Shown here one piece after another: positions 11,830 through 23,660 of a stretch of DNA of 64,000 nucleotides. The stretch's first letter is position 1. Each line of letters opens with the position of its first letter. The stretch covers positions 55,994,001-56,058,000 of the forward strand of contig CM066732.1 of NCBI GenBank assembly GCA_033961575.1. Reading direction: 5' to 3'. This stretch comes from Aselliscus stoliczkanus (Eukaryota > Chordata > Mammalia > Chiroptera > Hipposideridae). Below the pieces are notes generated by a model, which was not told the DNA's origin, made no database searches, and saw only the letters and a program-made list of their open reading frames with translations. Position numbers and translations under genes: made by a program.

Positions 11830-12150
11830 ACTGCGCTGCCTATAAAGATGACGGGTGTTGTAGTGCAGAGGGAAAAACATAATTTTTCACTGATGTACGG
11901 AGGCAGGGCTGGAAAGAACACAAATACCACCGTAGATCCATTAACTGGGTGACAAGGAACAGTGTTCACATCCACCGACTAAACTGTTTTTGATTCTTTA
12001 GTACCAACATGCAGAATGAGCCTTACATTATGCTGCCAGGGAAAAACCTTAAAATGCATTTATTTCCTAATGTAACTTTCTTGTATTATCATAATAGAGC
12101 CATAACGGTTGTTGCAAACACTACGGGGTCTGGAAACACCTAAGCAGAGT
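11830..12150. promoter_or_regulatory. Repeat-free AT-leaning block (candidate conserved noncoding element)
   Basis: About 300 bp free of recognised repeats, with motifs such as CCTATAAAGATG, AAAATGCATTTATTTCC and ATTATCATAATAG, next to strongly GC-rich sequence. It reads like conserved noncoding DNA, but no alignment could be made. Confidence 0.25.
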
Positions 12151-12673
12151 TATTAAGTTGGAAATTTTTTAAAAGGGGGGAAATTTGGAGTGTCTCCAAG
12201 ATTATAACTGCCTGTGAGGCGGGGAGAGCAGCCGTCAGCACCTGTCCTTCAGCGCATCCTTCTGCTCTCGGGGCCCTAAGTGTCGCCTGTCACAGCAAAC
12301 AGGGCGGGGACATAGCTGGCAGGGCCACGGGAGGACCGAGTCACCCATGTCCCACTGCTCCATGAACACTAGGCTACAGGAAGCCACCCCCTTCGTCAGC
12401 CTCCATCCCCCATCCACCGTCCCCTCCCGTGTCATGGTCCCTACGGCCGCCTGCACCATGACGACAAAAACGAGTATGTGGTGGGCCTGGCCATCACGGT
12501 GCCTGTCACATGCTGGGCATGACCTGGATGGTTATGAGTGGAATGACAGGCACTTGACTACTTGTCCCCACCAGAGACGACATGCAGAGAGGCTCGACCA
12601 GCGGCTCTGACGTCGTCAGGCTGGAGTGAGCCCGTCCAGGTGGGAGGCTCACCTCTGCTGTGTCCTCAGACCC

Positions 12674-12761
12674 TCAGAAGTGGAAGTATTGTTACTCAGA
12701 AGTGGAAGCATCGTTATTCAGAAGTGGAAATATCATTACTCAGAAGTGGAAGCATCGTTAC
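12674..12761. repeat. 22-bp tandem repeat, 4 copies
   Basis: Four adjacent units start TCAGAAGTGGAA and continue RTATYRTTAY or GCATCGTTAY. Units begin at 12,674, 12,696, 12,718 and 12,740. Units 2 and 4 differ by one base, which suggests duplication of a two-unit block. Confidence 0.9.
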
Positions 12762-15029
12762 TGCTTCCATCACAACCAACACACCCTATCCCAAGACTGT
12801 GCTAAGGTGTGCGGAGTGCTCAGCCCCCCGAGACATCACCTGCAGCCAGTGTGGGCATAGGGGACCAAGGGGGAACTTCAGCAGAAGCAGAAACCAAGTG
12901 TCGGCAGGCGCCAAGGAAAAGGAGAGCGTCCTCTCTGGGAGGGGGATTTGACAGACACAGAAGGAGGGAAAGGCATCCTGGCAAAGTGGCAGGTGGACGG
13001 GCATGGCCTGTGCTGGTCGGGGCGCAGGCTTTCTGGGGCAGGAGAGCCCAGCACATGTGGCCAGCTGGGGTGGCAGTGGGAGAGCCGCCTCTAACGCCAT
13101 GCCACTGGTCACCCCCCAGCTGCGGACATGGCAGTGAGACCGGAAGGAAAAGCCCTTGATTTATTTTCTTCCTCGGTTGCCTGGGTGGATGGAAGAGGAG
13201 ACAATGTGGAGAAGGTCACGAGACTGGGGCTGATGGCATCATGTACCCCACAGTTAGCCTTTCAGTTGGAGGAGTGAAAATGCAAAGGGGGTCCACAGTG
13301 ACAGTGGCAGCTGAGAACGCAGCCTGGCGGTGGGGCGTGCCCGCCGGACACCACAGCCTCCTCAGGCCTTACCCCAGCCGGGCACAGGGGGTGATGATCC
13401 TATTTCGAGAGCCCAGAAAGTCACCCACCGCACAGCCTCTCAGTAAGGAGCTGGCTTCACACCCAGACCTCACATTTCTCTACTGGGCAGTTCCTTCAAA
13501 TCTCAGCTTCTCTTTGGGCAGCAGGAAGGCTCCCGGCGGGAGCCACAGACTCCAAGGGCAGCGCCATCACCATAGACCAGCCAGTTGGGAAAAATAAAAC
13601 GTGTCTCTTACCCTGTTAAGACCATCATTAATCAAAAAATTCCCAGGCAGATTCAGGATTTAAAAGTGGCAAAATCAAACCATAAACTACCAGGTAAGAA
13701 TGAGATGAACACATCTGTAAGGTTGGGATAGGAGTGGGTTTGCAAAATATCGCTAGATGTGGCTGGACCTGCTGCCCGGGCATCGGCATACCGGCTCCCC
13801 CTTGGGCGGAGATGAGGATGGTTGTCAGGGGCATTTACTAAGGTACATGTCCGCCGGGGGGTCTGCTTTCTGCAGAGGCAGTTATCAGCTTCCTTCCTAA
13901 CACCCAGCACACGGGACGGACGGACCTCGGGCAAATCCCTCTTGATTTGGGTCGGCGGAGGGGATCTGGGCACGGACCAAGTCACCCTCGCAATCAATCC
14001 TCCAGGAGGGAGACCAGCCCACAAGGTTTCCAGGTGGCAGGGGGCACCTTCCTGCAGCCCCCTACCCAGGTGTGGACACATCTTTGCGAGGTCCATAGGG
14101 GACAAGAATATCATTAAGAAACAGACGTGCGCCCCGCACGGAACAAGGCACAGACTCACGGCCCCTGAGCCAGTCCCTCGGGGACCAGCGTATCCCAGCT
14201 GGGAGCATGGGCACGGGGCAGGGCCTGTGCAAGCCCCTCCCCCTGCCAGCCGCCCTTTTCACCAGGCTGCACAGAGGCTGCCCGCTGGTACTGCTTCACA
14301 TCCTAACGCCATCAGACCACCCAGCTGGGTGCAAAGGGACCCACCCTGAGACCTGGACAAGTGGGTGAAAGCATCCACTTAGCTCCGTGCCACAGCTCTG
14401 GCGTGCAGCAGGGCCGGGACTGTGGGGGCGGCTCTTAGCCCCAGTCTCCGCTGGCCACCTGTCAGGGACACAGGGACCGTCAGCAGCGCCCATTCCTGGG
14501 AGCACTCATGCCCGTGTCCGGTCTGGGTTTTCTTTGTTTTAATTTTCCAGTGAGCACGTGTTGCACTGCTTTTGGTGCCATTTCCCTAAATAATTCGGGA
14601 AAACCGTCACATGCAGTCCTCAGAGACAAGGCTGCAGGGTCGGCTGCCCGAAGTCTTGCTGTCTGTCCACAAACAGCCAGAAGTCCAGGGCCGAAAACGA
14701 AGCCCTGGCTCCTGGGAGCAGAAGAGGCGTTGGAAGCAAGTCCGGAATTTGTGGCCTCGTGTGGTGGGAGCTAATGTGTCCAGCTGTTTTCTCCGCCCAG
14801 AGGAAGATCACTCTGCTGTGCAAGCATGTCCACGCCTCCTTCGTGGGCTGTCCCCGGAGGAAGCCCAGGTGCCCTCTGCACTGCAGGTCCCTCTCCCAGG
14901 CGACGGGACACTGCCTGCCAAGCCAGTATTTGGACCAACATCATCCCCACAGCCTGGAGCCAGTCGCACCCCCATCTCCCCTCAGCCAGGTGCTCAGAGG
15001 ACCCCCCCCCTCATTCACCACAGAGTCAT

Positions 15030-15300
15030 AGGGACTCACAAGGTATTAAGATGGCAATAGCATCTTATTGGCTATTAACACAATGTGCCAATAAACATAG
15101 TGCATAAAAATTATACATATTCCCTCGGAGTCTATAAGCCCGAACCGATATGACCTGAGGCAAAACACACTTCCCCAAATGCAGCGCTTACAGTCACGAT
15201 GCACAAATGGAATTTTAAATAAATTTCCCAAAACGTCACCAGTGATTCCTGCCACAGTAGCTACTCGTTGGCTAAAAATAAAGTGCAGAGCAACCATAGC
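15030..15300. promoter_or_regulatory. Repeat-free AT-leaning block (candidate conserved noncoding element)
   Basis: Contains two ATTGGCTATTA / GTTGGCTAAA-like motifs, a CCAATAAAC inverted CCAAT-type motif and AAATTTTAAATAAATTT-like AT tracts, without transposon similarity. Candidate only. Confidence 0.25.
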
Positions 15301-15762
15301 ACCCCAACCCCAAAGGCATGGGTGGGGCATCGATCTGCCCACCCTTCAGTGTGGTCTCCGCACATGTGCATTGAGTGCGAGCCGTTGTTAAAACCACCCA
15401 GTACACTCACCTCGAGAGTTCCCCTAATTGTCAGTGATCGTCAGGTTCCGAAAAGTCAGCTTGTCTTCACCTCACTCTCTATCAAAGACAGAGATGTTAA
15501 TTGCATTATCGCCTTGCCAACACCCTCTGAAGGCTGCAGCGATCATTAGCAGCCACCAATCAGAGTTGGCCCAAATTTGGAACCAGCCAGTGGAGTGCTT
15601 CCCATTCCCACATGCATGCAAACATTGAAGACACAGGGCAGCTGGCACAGAGACCAGGGCTGGAGGCGCTCAGAGCCAGACCTGCCCCCAAAGAATGGGG
15701 CGGGCGACATTCCTGCAAAATGTCCAGCTGGTTGGGCGCTGGGTTCCAACACTCTCTTGTGT

Positions 15763-15805
15763 GCACACACATGCACACAAGTACACACACATACACGCAC
15801 ACAAA
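15763..15805. repeat. Imperfect (CA)n microsatellite
   Basis: CACACACATGCACACAAGTA-type run with interruptions. Confidence 0.8.
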
Positions 15806-16479
15806 GGCAAAGCAGTGAAAAATTAGAAGGTGCCCCAAGCCTTGTCGCCTTTTTTCCCCAAACTCCTGCCTCCCTGACCTAGCTGACAATCCAAGGAAGA
15901 AAATCCAAGCCAAGCCCCGTCAGTTTGTTCGGTGTAGAACGGCTGTGCCTCTTTTCCTGGATAATTAAGTGCTTGTGCTCACGGAAGTGTTTTCGGCTCA
16001 GACCAGGACCACAAGGATTTTGTCTTTGCTCACTCAACTTACTTCCTTAAACACACAAAGGTGCCCTTTGGGCGGATATAAGACCTGACTGTCAGAACCA
16101 TCCCCCTACCTGTCCGGGCCTGGCTCAGTCAGAGAACGGTTAACTGTCCAACAGTTGATATCTTTGGGCTGTAAAGGGCTTTCAGAGACGCTCCTCAAGA
16201 AAAAGAAACGCAAACGGGCGAGCAGTTCACAGAAGAGGTAAACATACAGATACGATAGACATATGAACATTTGTCCAACCTCAATCACAGAAGAAACTCC
16301 AGTTTTACATGTTTTCATCAAACAGGAAGCCTTGTAGAGACCATGTCCTCTTTGGAGCGCTCTCCCCGCACCAACCTCCCTGGGGACAAATCTCACCGTG
16401 GAGGACTTCCTCTCCCAGGAAATCCCTACGAGGTACAACCAGAGGCACCCTCTGTGGTTAATGTCACAGCTTGTTTGTC

Positions 16480-16835
16480 ACAACTTCATTGCGAATGTCA
16501 AAGAATTAGAACAACTCAGAGGTTACCAAGACTGAAATGGTTAAATGTACGTTAAATCCATAAAATGCAATTGTGTGAATTCTTAAAATTAAAAAAAATT
16601 GTGAAAACCATTAAGGACATGGGGAATGTTAAGAGGGAAAATATGTTAAGAGGGGAAAAACCAGGACATAAAAACTATGGATAGTAGAATCCCAATTTTG
16701 AAAAGCTAATAATACATCCACACGCCCATAGGCCTGTAACAAAATACGTAAAAAGTTAACAGTGCCCATCTCGGGTGGTGGGGTTCAGGCAGTTTGTGTT
16801 TCCTGCCTGAAAAAGTTCCCTGCAATTTCGAATGT
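16480..16835 (+). mobile_element. Old L1-type 3' end fragment
   Basis: The sequence follows the order of an L1 ORF2 tail and 3'UTR seen in old mammalian L1 families: a GGTTAAAT-type segment, AAAAATTGTGAAAACC, then GGTGGTGGGG followed by a TTTCCTGCCTG-like end. It is strongly diverged, so the subfamily was not assigned. Confidence 0.5.
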
Positions 16836-17374
16836 TCAGAAATGAATGCGTGCCGCCGCTCCTCTGTTCAGAAGCGGCGCTTCGTGCCTCACTGGCGCTG
16901 CGCCCCCAGCTCCTGCGGTGGGAATGGCTTCCAGCCTCCTGGCCTTCCCTGCCTCTGCCACCTGTCCGCCTGTCCACCTGCCCCGCCGGCCAGGAATCAG
17001 GCCCGCCCGCCCGACGTCTGTGCGAGGCACATCCCTGGGGCCGCGCCCAGCTCTCTCACAGTGTCCGTGAGGACCCGGCCGGCTTTGCTCTGCTGCGTGG
17101 GTCCAGGGACAGCAGGGGCCTGGTCCACCCGAGTCCAGGCGAGGCTGTGATGGCTGGGGCCAGGTGTCCTTTCTGTTGGGCACACACTGAAGCTCTCAGT
17201 GGAGGCCGCTTCTCAGGGGCCTGCCCGGAGGAGTGGGAGTTGGGGGAGGTGCAGAGGGGCAAGAGGGAGACTAGGTGCGGCCATGCTCCCTGGAGCTGCC
17301 GGGGAATCGGCCTCAGCGCACTTGGTTTGCACACGTGTTTAATGTGCAGGAGCTTTCTGATACGTACTTGTCAT

Positions 17375-17498
17375 GCCCGGAGGGGGTGACTGCCCACCGT
17401 CCAGGTGTGGCCTGATGCCCGGAGGGGGTGACTGCCCGCCGTCCAGGTGTGGCCTGATGCCCGGAGGGGGTGACTGCCCGCCGTCCAGGAGTGGCCTG
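17375..17498. repeat. 42-bp tandem repeat, 3 copies
   Basis: Units begin at 17,375, 17,417 and 17,459. Each starts GCCCGGAGGGGGTGACTGCC and ends GTCCAGGTGTGGCCTGAT, with one or two substitutions. The third unit lacks its last bases. The unit length is a multiple of three, so it stays open in overlapping frames. Confidence 0.95.
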
Positions 17499-18689
17499 GA
17501 AAAGGAGGCTGGCACAGTGGGATCCCTTGGTTTGGGGCTCAGTACCTCTGGGGCCCTCATGGGCTGACCATGTCACCAAACCGACTGCAACTGCAGGGAT
17601 GGCAGCTAAGGCAGCTGCTCTGGACTCGAATGCAGGCCCGTGGGACTGTGGCTGTTCTCTAAGGCGGGCCCTTCCCAGCGCCTGCGGGGAACTGTGGCGT
17701 TTCCTAGTGTCACCTGGCATGGCACCCTGACTTTGGTCCTGCCTCCTGAAGACAGGGGACATGCCAGTTCTTCTCTCCAAAGCGTCCCCTGCCCCCACCC
17801 TGAGTCTCAGAGCCCTGATACCAGCCCCTCCCTCCCCTCTCCCCTGGCCACCAGTGGAAGAGCAATTGTCCCAGATGGCAGCACAGCCTGGCACCAAACA
17901 GCAGGTGGGTCCTGCCCCACAGCCACCACTTGCCCGAGATGGCAGGCGCCACGTGGGAGGGAGAGCAGTGGTGACCCTACCGCCTATAATGCACAAGTCC
18001 CCTGGCGCGTGGCCCTGTGTTCTGGTTCCATTATAAACACTCTCCCGCAAATGCCATTACGATAGCTGTTTCGGTCACCGGGAGTCCCTGGATGGGCACA
18101 GGCTCGGGCCAGGCTCTTCCTCTGGCCAGTTTGGTCAGGCGAATTGGTCACCCTCTCGGTGCCAGCAAAATGTCAAGACGACTGATCCAAGCAGGTGAGT
18201 TCCACCTGGTGGCCGCCTGCGGTCCTGAGGGAAGACCCACAGCAGGTCCCCACCAAGGAGCTGAGACAAACACAGCATCCCCAGGTGGGCGGCGCCCGGC
18301 CGGCACCCGCTCTTACAGCCCCAGTGCTGACAGGCCCGTCCCCACACCTGGGACACAGCCATCCCAGCAGGGCCAGGCTTCCCACTGGCCGCCACAGCCT
18401 TACATGACCAGGAGCCTCAGAACCAATTAAAGGGGCACTTGGAGCCGCACAGTGACAGCTCCAAGTGTCCCCTCTGCTCCCTCCCACACGCGACTCACAC
18501 TTCACCCGTAGGAGATGAGGCGGTGCCGTGGGGGAGGGGCAGGGGAGCCGGGCGAGTTGGCCGGACCTTCCAGGCCTGAGGACATGGGGGCGCCCAGACT
18601 GGCTCAGGATAGCTCCTGCGTCGCGGCTGCTGTGCATCCCAAGGAGCGGTTTCATACAGTAACCCCACCAGGACACGCCAGGCCTTCTT

Positions 18690-18830
18690 CTTGGGAATGC
18701 GATTAAGGGAAAAATTAGCAATAAATTGTTTTCAGTACTTGACCCAGCTCCAAATTTATGGTTGCTGGAATTTATTGTTGCAGAGGCCTGAAAAACAGCA
18801 GTGAATTTCACCCCATTTCCTGTCAGTCAC
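18690..18830. promoter_or_regulatory. AT-rich repeat-free island (candidate conserved noncoding element)
   Basis: Contains GCGATTAAGGG, AAATTAGCAATAAATTG and GGAATTTATTGTTG in GC-rich surroundings. No repeat or coding signal. Regulatory role inferred only from composition. Confidence 0.3.
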
Positions 18831-20077
18831 CCTCCAGACTGAAGAGTAGAGAACTGCTCACGGTGTTGGGTTTTCCACACAAGCAGCTCCTGAACCTGAG
18901 GCCGAAGGGACCGCCCCTCCTCCGCAGTGGCTCGGTGGCACCAGGCCCAGCCACGGGGGCACGGCTGTGCGCCCCAGAGCGAGCGGAATGGCGAGCGTGC
19001 CGAGCTAGGCTCCGACGTGGGAGCCCGATGGACCGCTTCCCTGTAAATAAGCACCGATCACCGCCGGTTTACTGAGCTCATTTTCCAGGCAGGCAAGGCC
19101 CACAAGATTCCTCTGCACATTTTCCCTTTACGCCGTCTAGAGCGGCTGCTCCTGTCACATCCGACAGATTTATAGTCCATTCACTCATGGGGACAAACAC
19201 CCTGCCACGCTGGTCATGGGACATGCAGTGGCAGTTAGTGCGAAAGATAACAGCAGCAATCCCTCACCTGCCCGCTCCGCACTGCAGGGCCGGCACCCCG
19301 CAGAGGGAAGGAGGCTTCTCGGGTGCGCTTCAGTCACAATCCAGAAAGACCGTGGCAGCCTCGCAGGGGAGGGGGTGCCCCAGGCAGGGAGCACCCCAGG
19401 CCTCCAGGACAGGAGGGCTGGGTGGCCGAAGGCAGGCCCTGTGTATCCTAAGAGAAGACGCCCTTTCTTCCCCCAGCATGGGCTGGGCTGAGGCTTTGCA
19501 AGTCCAGCAAGGATGCTAAGCTGAGGGACCTGACCTCCTTCCGGCTGGTGACGCAAAGCGGGGCGAGCGTGCCCTCCAGCCCGCGGCACACGCTCCTACA
19601 CCCTCGCTCCACGCCCCGATTCTTAGCGCACCCACAGCGGCCAAAGTGCTCCTGAATGGGGCCCACAAGCCTGACGAAGAATCGAAGGAGAACTGGCCCT
19701 GACCTTGCAAGCTGGTCAGAAACAATCAGATCTGGGGTGTGGGCCCCCCAACACACAGGAGGAGGAAGCTGGTCTGACCAGTTCACATGGGCCCCAGAGC
19801 CCGAACCAGGCACAAAGCGAGCACAGAGCAAGCACGTGTTGATAGAAGCAATGGGTAAAAACAGCAGACAACCTGGAAAGGACAACCTGCTTTGCCAGAT
19901 AAGGAAGCCAAAATACTGAGCAGGAAAGGTTTGGACATATAAACAGCAGTTCTTAAGCCTTCTGCCTCATTTGGAAGTCAGTGCCAGGGCTTCCTAGCCT
20001 CAGTTTACTCGTCTGTAAAATGGGGGGATTCACTATACCTAACTCAGGATATTGTTGCTAGAATTAAATGACATCTA

Positions 20078-20649
20078 CGCGGTCCAACAATTAAGTTCAC
20101 AAACTCACCCTAGAAAAGGTGCTGCATGCCTCATGGCTGAATGTCACTACCTTCTCCTTCGAAGTCCTCCCCTTGGGAAGCTGTGCACCGACGCCAGCGC
20201 CCAGCCCACACTTCAAAGCAATTTTGGAACTCCTTTTTCTGGAGTGGCCATCAGAGCTGTCGTCGTAGTACCCTTGAGGTCCCGAATGTCATCAAAATGT
20301 CTTCCTTTCAATATTTCCTTTATCTTCGGGTAAAGAAAGAAGCCACTGGGGCCAGATCAGGTGAGTAGGGAGGGGGTTCCAACGCAGTTATTTGTTTACT
20401 GGCTAAAAACTCCCTCACAGACAGTGCCGTGTGAGCTGATTGCATTGTCGTGATGTGAGGGCCAAGAATTGTGGGCAAAAAGTTCAAGTCATCTAACTTT
20501 TTCATGCAGCCCTTTCAGCACTTCCAACCAGTAAACTTGGTTAACTGTTTGCCCAGTTGGTACAAATTCATAATGAATAATCCCTCTGATATCAAAAAGG
20601 TTAGCAACATCATTAAAACAGTTTCGCAAACTTAATTGTCTGACCTTGG
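20078..20649 (-). mobile_element. Mariner-type DNA transposon, internally deleted, with both terminal inverted repeats
   Basis: Cut-and-paste transposon of the Tc1/mariner superfamily. The left end (CGGTCCAACAATTAAGTTCA) and the reverse complement of the right end (AAGGTCAGACAATTAAGTTT) form a terminal inverted repeat. TA dinucleotides flank both ends (20,076-20,077 and 20,650-20,651), the expected target duplication. At 572 bp it is less than half the usual ~1.3 kb, and the missing part is the 5' half of the transposase gene. It sits in a MIR, so it is younger than that MIR. Confidence 0.93.
20110..20630 (-). pseudogene. Mariner transposase remnant (C-terminal half)
   Basis: Read on the minus strand, the segment right after the right inverted repeat encodes FFDIRGIIHYEFVPTGQTVN, a mariner catalytic-domain motif. 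It is followed by a QVYWLEVLKG-like stretch, a broken second catalytic-Asp region (DNAI in one frame, SAHTALSVREFLA in another), then YSPDLAP. In working mariners the third Asp lies just after that, in a CDFFLF-type context; here it reads VASFF and the Asp is lost. Several frames are needed to follow the protein, and the N-terminal DNA-binding half is absent. It cannot make an active transposase. The internal deletion joins the terminal repeat almost directly to the catalytic part, as in non-autonomous deletion derivatives of mariner families. Confidence 0.88.
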
Positions 20650-20815
20650 TATAAGCATATGAAATGCTCTATATAACATGATGATATTGTTTAATATGCT
20701 ACATATCATATATATCATAGAATGTAAAACTATATTAAATAATATACGTGTACATATACATAAAGCGTAGCACAGACCTAACCAAAAGTATGTGTTATCC
20801 AATAAATTAGTTACT

Positions 20816-22085
20816 TTAGCTGGAAAAACAACATATCCTCACAAGGAAATTAGGAGCCGTCAGCAGAACACACTGAGGAGGGGAACGTGTGTTCACACTG
20901 CGGGTTCGCGCTGTATTTGCACGCGCTCCACCGGACCGAGGCCCAGCCTCCACGTCGGGGCTCCCTGGCCCGTGTGCTGTGGAGATGTTACTGTTGCTTC
21001 ATTCTGGCGCTGACCGTGAAACACCAGAGAAAAGAGCTGACCCGGCGGGGCTCTAGGAGCGTCCCCTCTGGCACCGGCAGGCCACTGAGATGGAGGCTGA
21101 GCGCCTCCAGGCTGTGGAAGGCGCCAGAGAGGGAGGCCGAGGTCCACCCCTGCACAGGAGGGTGACACTGGGCATCAGGCGCCCTCGTCCTCTTTGCTAA
21201 TCGCTCAGCTTTCACTGTGATGCCTCTAGCTCGGCTCACCACACAGGAAAGGGGCTTCGCGGCAGTTTACAGTTGGATAAAAACCAGTTTGATAAAACCC
21301 GCTAATTGGAAGCCCCTGGGATGCAAGAGTGAGGGGGGATGGGGACACCAGCTCTGAGGGTGACAACGGCCACTTGGACTGGATGGAGAGCCCCCATGCC
21401 GCAGGGGGACCTGCCTCCCAGCCCCGCACACCCAACACCCACAGCTGCCTGCTTGGCGCTGAGACCGCCTCTGCCCACGGCGTAATTGGAAACGTTATAG
21501 CAGCACAGTCACTGTGGAACCTGAACGTGTTTTTATCTGTGGAAGCCCCCTTCTGCCAACACTGGGTTATTCTCTTCAGCAGAGGATTACATTCACTTTT
21601 GTAATTGCTCTCTCCTTTCCAGTCACCTCCTATGACAAATATGACGTCACAGCACATGTGCTGAAGAGAGGCTCTAGGAGCTGTGGCTTCGGCGTTTTAA
21701 TGGAGAAATTGCCTGATGCGGGAAGTCCGGTCACCTTCACCCTCTAGACCGTGGTGATCACAGAGAAAAACAAAACACGTTTACATTTCCAGCCTGAGGC
21801 ATTGGGTCCAAGTGGGGCGCCAATGGGCCACGATGAAAAGCACTTTCAGTGGATGGTGAAGGTGTGAGTTAAGCGTGCTTTTGACAGTCTGTGCCCGTGC
21901 CTAATTATTCGGCGCTGTAATTTAAACAGGGAAAAGGCAGACTGCAGCACAAAAGCAGCTGGTCGGTCAGTCGTCCCTGACCTCCCAGGCAGAGCCACAA
22001 ACAGGGGTGTGGACCCGGCAGGGCTGTCCTCTGCCTGACCAGCCAGATTCCGCGGTGGGGACTTTCTCCTCTTGGGGACACACGT
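20816..22085. other. Unique DNA, no gene seen
   Basis: Mixed composition. An AT-leaning stretch near 21,860-21,950 (GCCTAATTATTCGGCGCTGT, ATTTAAACAGG) has no repeat signature. No supported ORF. Confidence 0.45.
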
Positions 22086-22180
22086 CTGTCTCAGATGGTG
22101 GCTCCTACTTTCAGACACCAATTGTGCCCACCACACAGTAGAGAATCAATGCACATTTGTTGAGTGAATGAATAAAAATG
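22086..22180 (+). mobile_element. L2-like 3'-end fossil
   Basis: CCACACAGTAGAGAATCAAT followed by TGTTGAGTGAATGAATAAA resembles the end of mammalian L2 (CR1-type LINE). Short and diverged. Confidence 0.45.
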
Positions 22181-22884
22181 GCCAAAATTTGAGGGGGAAA
22201 AATCTAAAAAGTCAACAACTGAAAAAGTGTAGAGAAGGATTTTCTCCAAATGAAGCCAGTTAACAAATGTCACAGGAAGCAGACACCCCGTCACCAAAAC
22301 TCAAGCTTGGTCCTTCTTAAACATGATGCTACTCAGCAAACCTTTATTCCAGGTTTGGGGGGCAGGGAGGGGCTCCCCCATTTCCCTGCCTGCTGGACCC
22401 ATGAGGACTCCAAGCACGGAAACACAGCCGCACCCTTCACTTTCCCTGTGACCCACCAGAGTCCCTGAAACCCAGAGGAGGCCGGCGTTCCCACTGCGCA
22501 ACAAAGCTTAGTCCTTTGGGCAAAAACTTTTGAAGTTACACATAAACTTAGTTGGTAGAATTTTAAGTAGTGCCTGAATAAACTATACCTTTATATTTAG
22601 CTGAATGTTGCTGTAAACTAAAGTAGTCCATCTATAAGTCATTGTAAAATTATGAGGCAGTTTAAGTGCTACGTAACTCTAAACAATGAGACTTTAAATT
22701 TATAGTCTATTAAACATGATACACACCTCATCCTCAACATTCCGTCTACCGCCACCACGACCCAAGAAAACGCAGGGGTTTTGGTGTATATTTTCCTTTC
22801 AATTCTGGCGGCTATGAGCCCCTTTCCAGATCATCACAGCCGCGCGTTACATGGGCACGTCGTGTGACACGGCTTAGTCTCCTG
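22181..22884. other. Unique DNA, no gene seen
   Basis: Mixed to AT-rich sequence without a recognised repeat or ORF of interest. Confidence 0.4.
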
Positions 22885-23660
22885 ACCCCACAGTTTTGAA
22901 AGCTCCCCTGAACTCACCCTGAAAATACAACATATCAGAGGGGCCTCTGGGCTGGGGGAGGCACCAGAAAGTGACTAAGGGTTCCAGTAATGGGGGCACA
23001 TTGAAAGAGTCAGATTGAGGGAGCTCCCAGAGGCCAAATCTGGGACAATTTAAGCAAGAAAATAAATAATAGTAATAGAGTATAACCCTTAGAATAAAAC
23101 ACATATCTCTAAGTCCATATGATATCCATAAATAATGAATAAAGAAATACATGAGGAGAAGGGACAGCCCTTCCTTACCACAGAATTTCGATGGAAATAG
23201 TCACAATAAGCAAACAGCATAGTAATAATTTTGCAGGCAAGAATTGGCAACGTGAAATAAATATAATGTCGTATGTCAACGGTAACTAAAAAATAAATTT
23301 TTAAAAATTAAAAAAGTAATTGGCAATGGATGCTAAAATTAGTGGGCCAAAGTGTGATTAGAAACAGGGTATCTGCATGATCTCAAAGCGTCTCCCCACA
23401 AGAACTAATTACAAGGGGACGGCAGTAACAGGGGACCTTGTAAACAGCACCTTAACCAAAGCCACCAAACGTGGCCTCACTGGGAATATGCAGCCGATGT
23501 GACACACAGAGACACACTAACATACAACTCTTCCTCTTTAAAAAAGCCTGACACTTGTAAGATGTACTGTGTGAAATATGATTCCATGAGTGACAAAGTA
23601 ACTCACAAATTGCAAAAAATAATTTTTTGGTGTTATAATTTTATATCATACAATAAATAA
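22885..23660 (+). mobile_element. Ancient L1-type 3'UTR fossil
   Basis: GAGGGAGCTCCCAGAGGCCAAATCTGGGACAATTTAAGCAAG-type order, ATAAATAATAGTAATAGAGT and a CTTACCACAGAATTTC stretch. The same order occurs at 29.0-29.3 kb (CCAATGGCCAAATCCAGGAC ... TACAGCAGAATGCC), so both are copies of one repeat. From memory this is a 3'UTR of old mammalian L1 families. The subfamily is not assigned. Confidence 0.55.

Larger units (their letters stand above)
11440..16475. other. Unique DNA, no gene seen
   Basis: GC-rich unique sequence with a small tandem repeat (12,674-12,761), an imperfect CA run (15,763-15,805) and two AT-rich islands annotated separately. Open frames over 100 codons occur but overlap each other on both strands and show no domain, so none is called. 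Confidence 0.5.
16836..19988. other. Unique GC-rich DNA, no gene seen
   Basis: GC-rich with moderate CpG. It holds a 42-bp triplication (17,375-17,498) and an AT-rich island (18,690-18,830). Open frames up to 245 codons overlap on both strands and include the triplication, which explains their repeated GGGDCPPSRCG / QSPPPGIRPHLDG segments. No domain was recognised. Confidence 0.5.
19989..20815 (+). mobile_element. MIR SINE fossil, split by a mariner insertion
   Basis: The left part (about 19,989-20,077) matches the MIR core order: CCTCAGTTTACTCGTCTGTA, then AATGGGG, then a GAATTAAATGA stretch. The right part (about 20,750-20,815, CATAAAGCGTAGCACAG...CAATAAATTAG) matches the MIR 3' section. 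Between them are the mariner (20,078-20,649) and about 100 bp of AT-rich DNA. MIR is an ancient tRNA-derived SINE. Confidence 0.75.

Noticed and set aside
4748..12761. Regular repeats considered as a CRISPR array
   Set aside because: Units are directly tandem without unique spacers, and the window is mammalian nuclear DNA.
17313..18050. 245-codon minus-strand frame
   Set aside because: It crosses the 42-bp triplication and GC-rich DNA, overlaps other open frames on both strands and has no recognisable domain.
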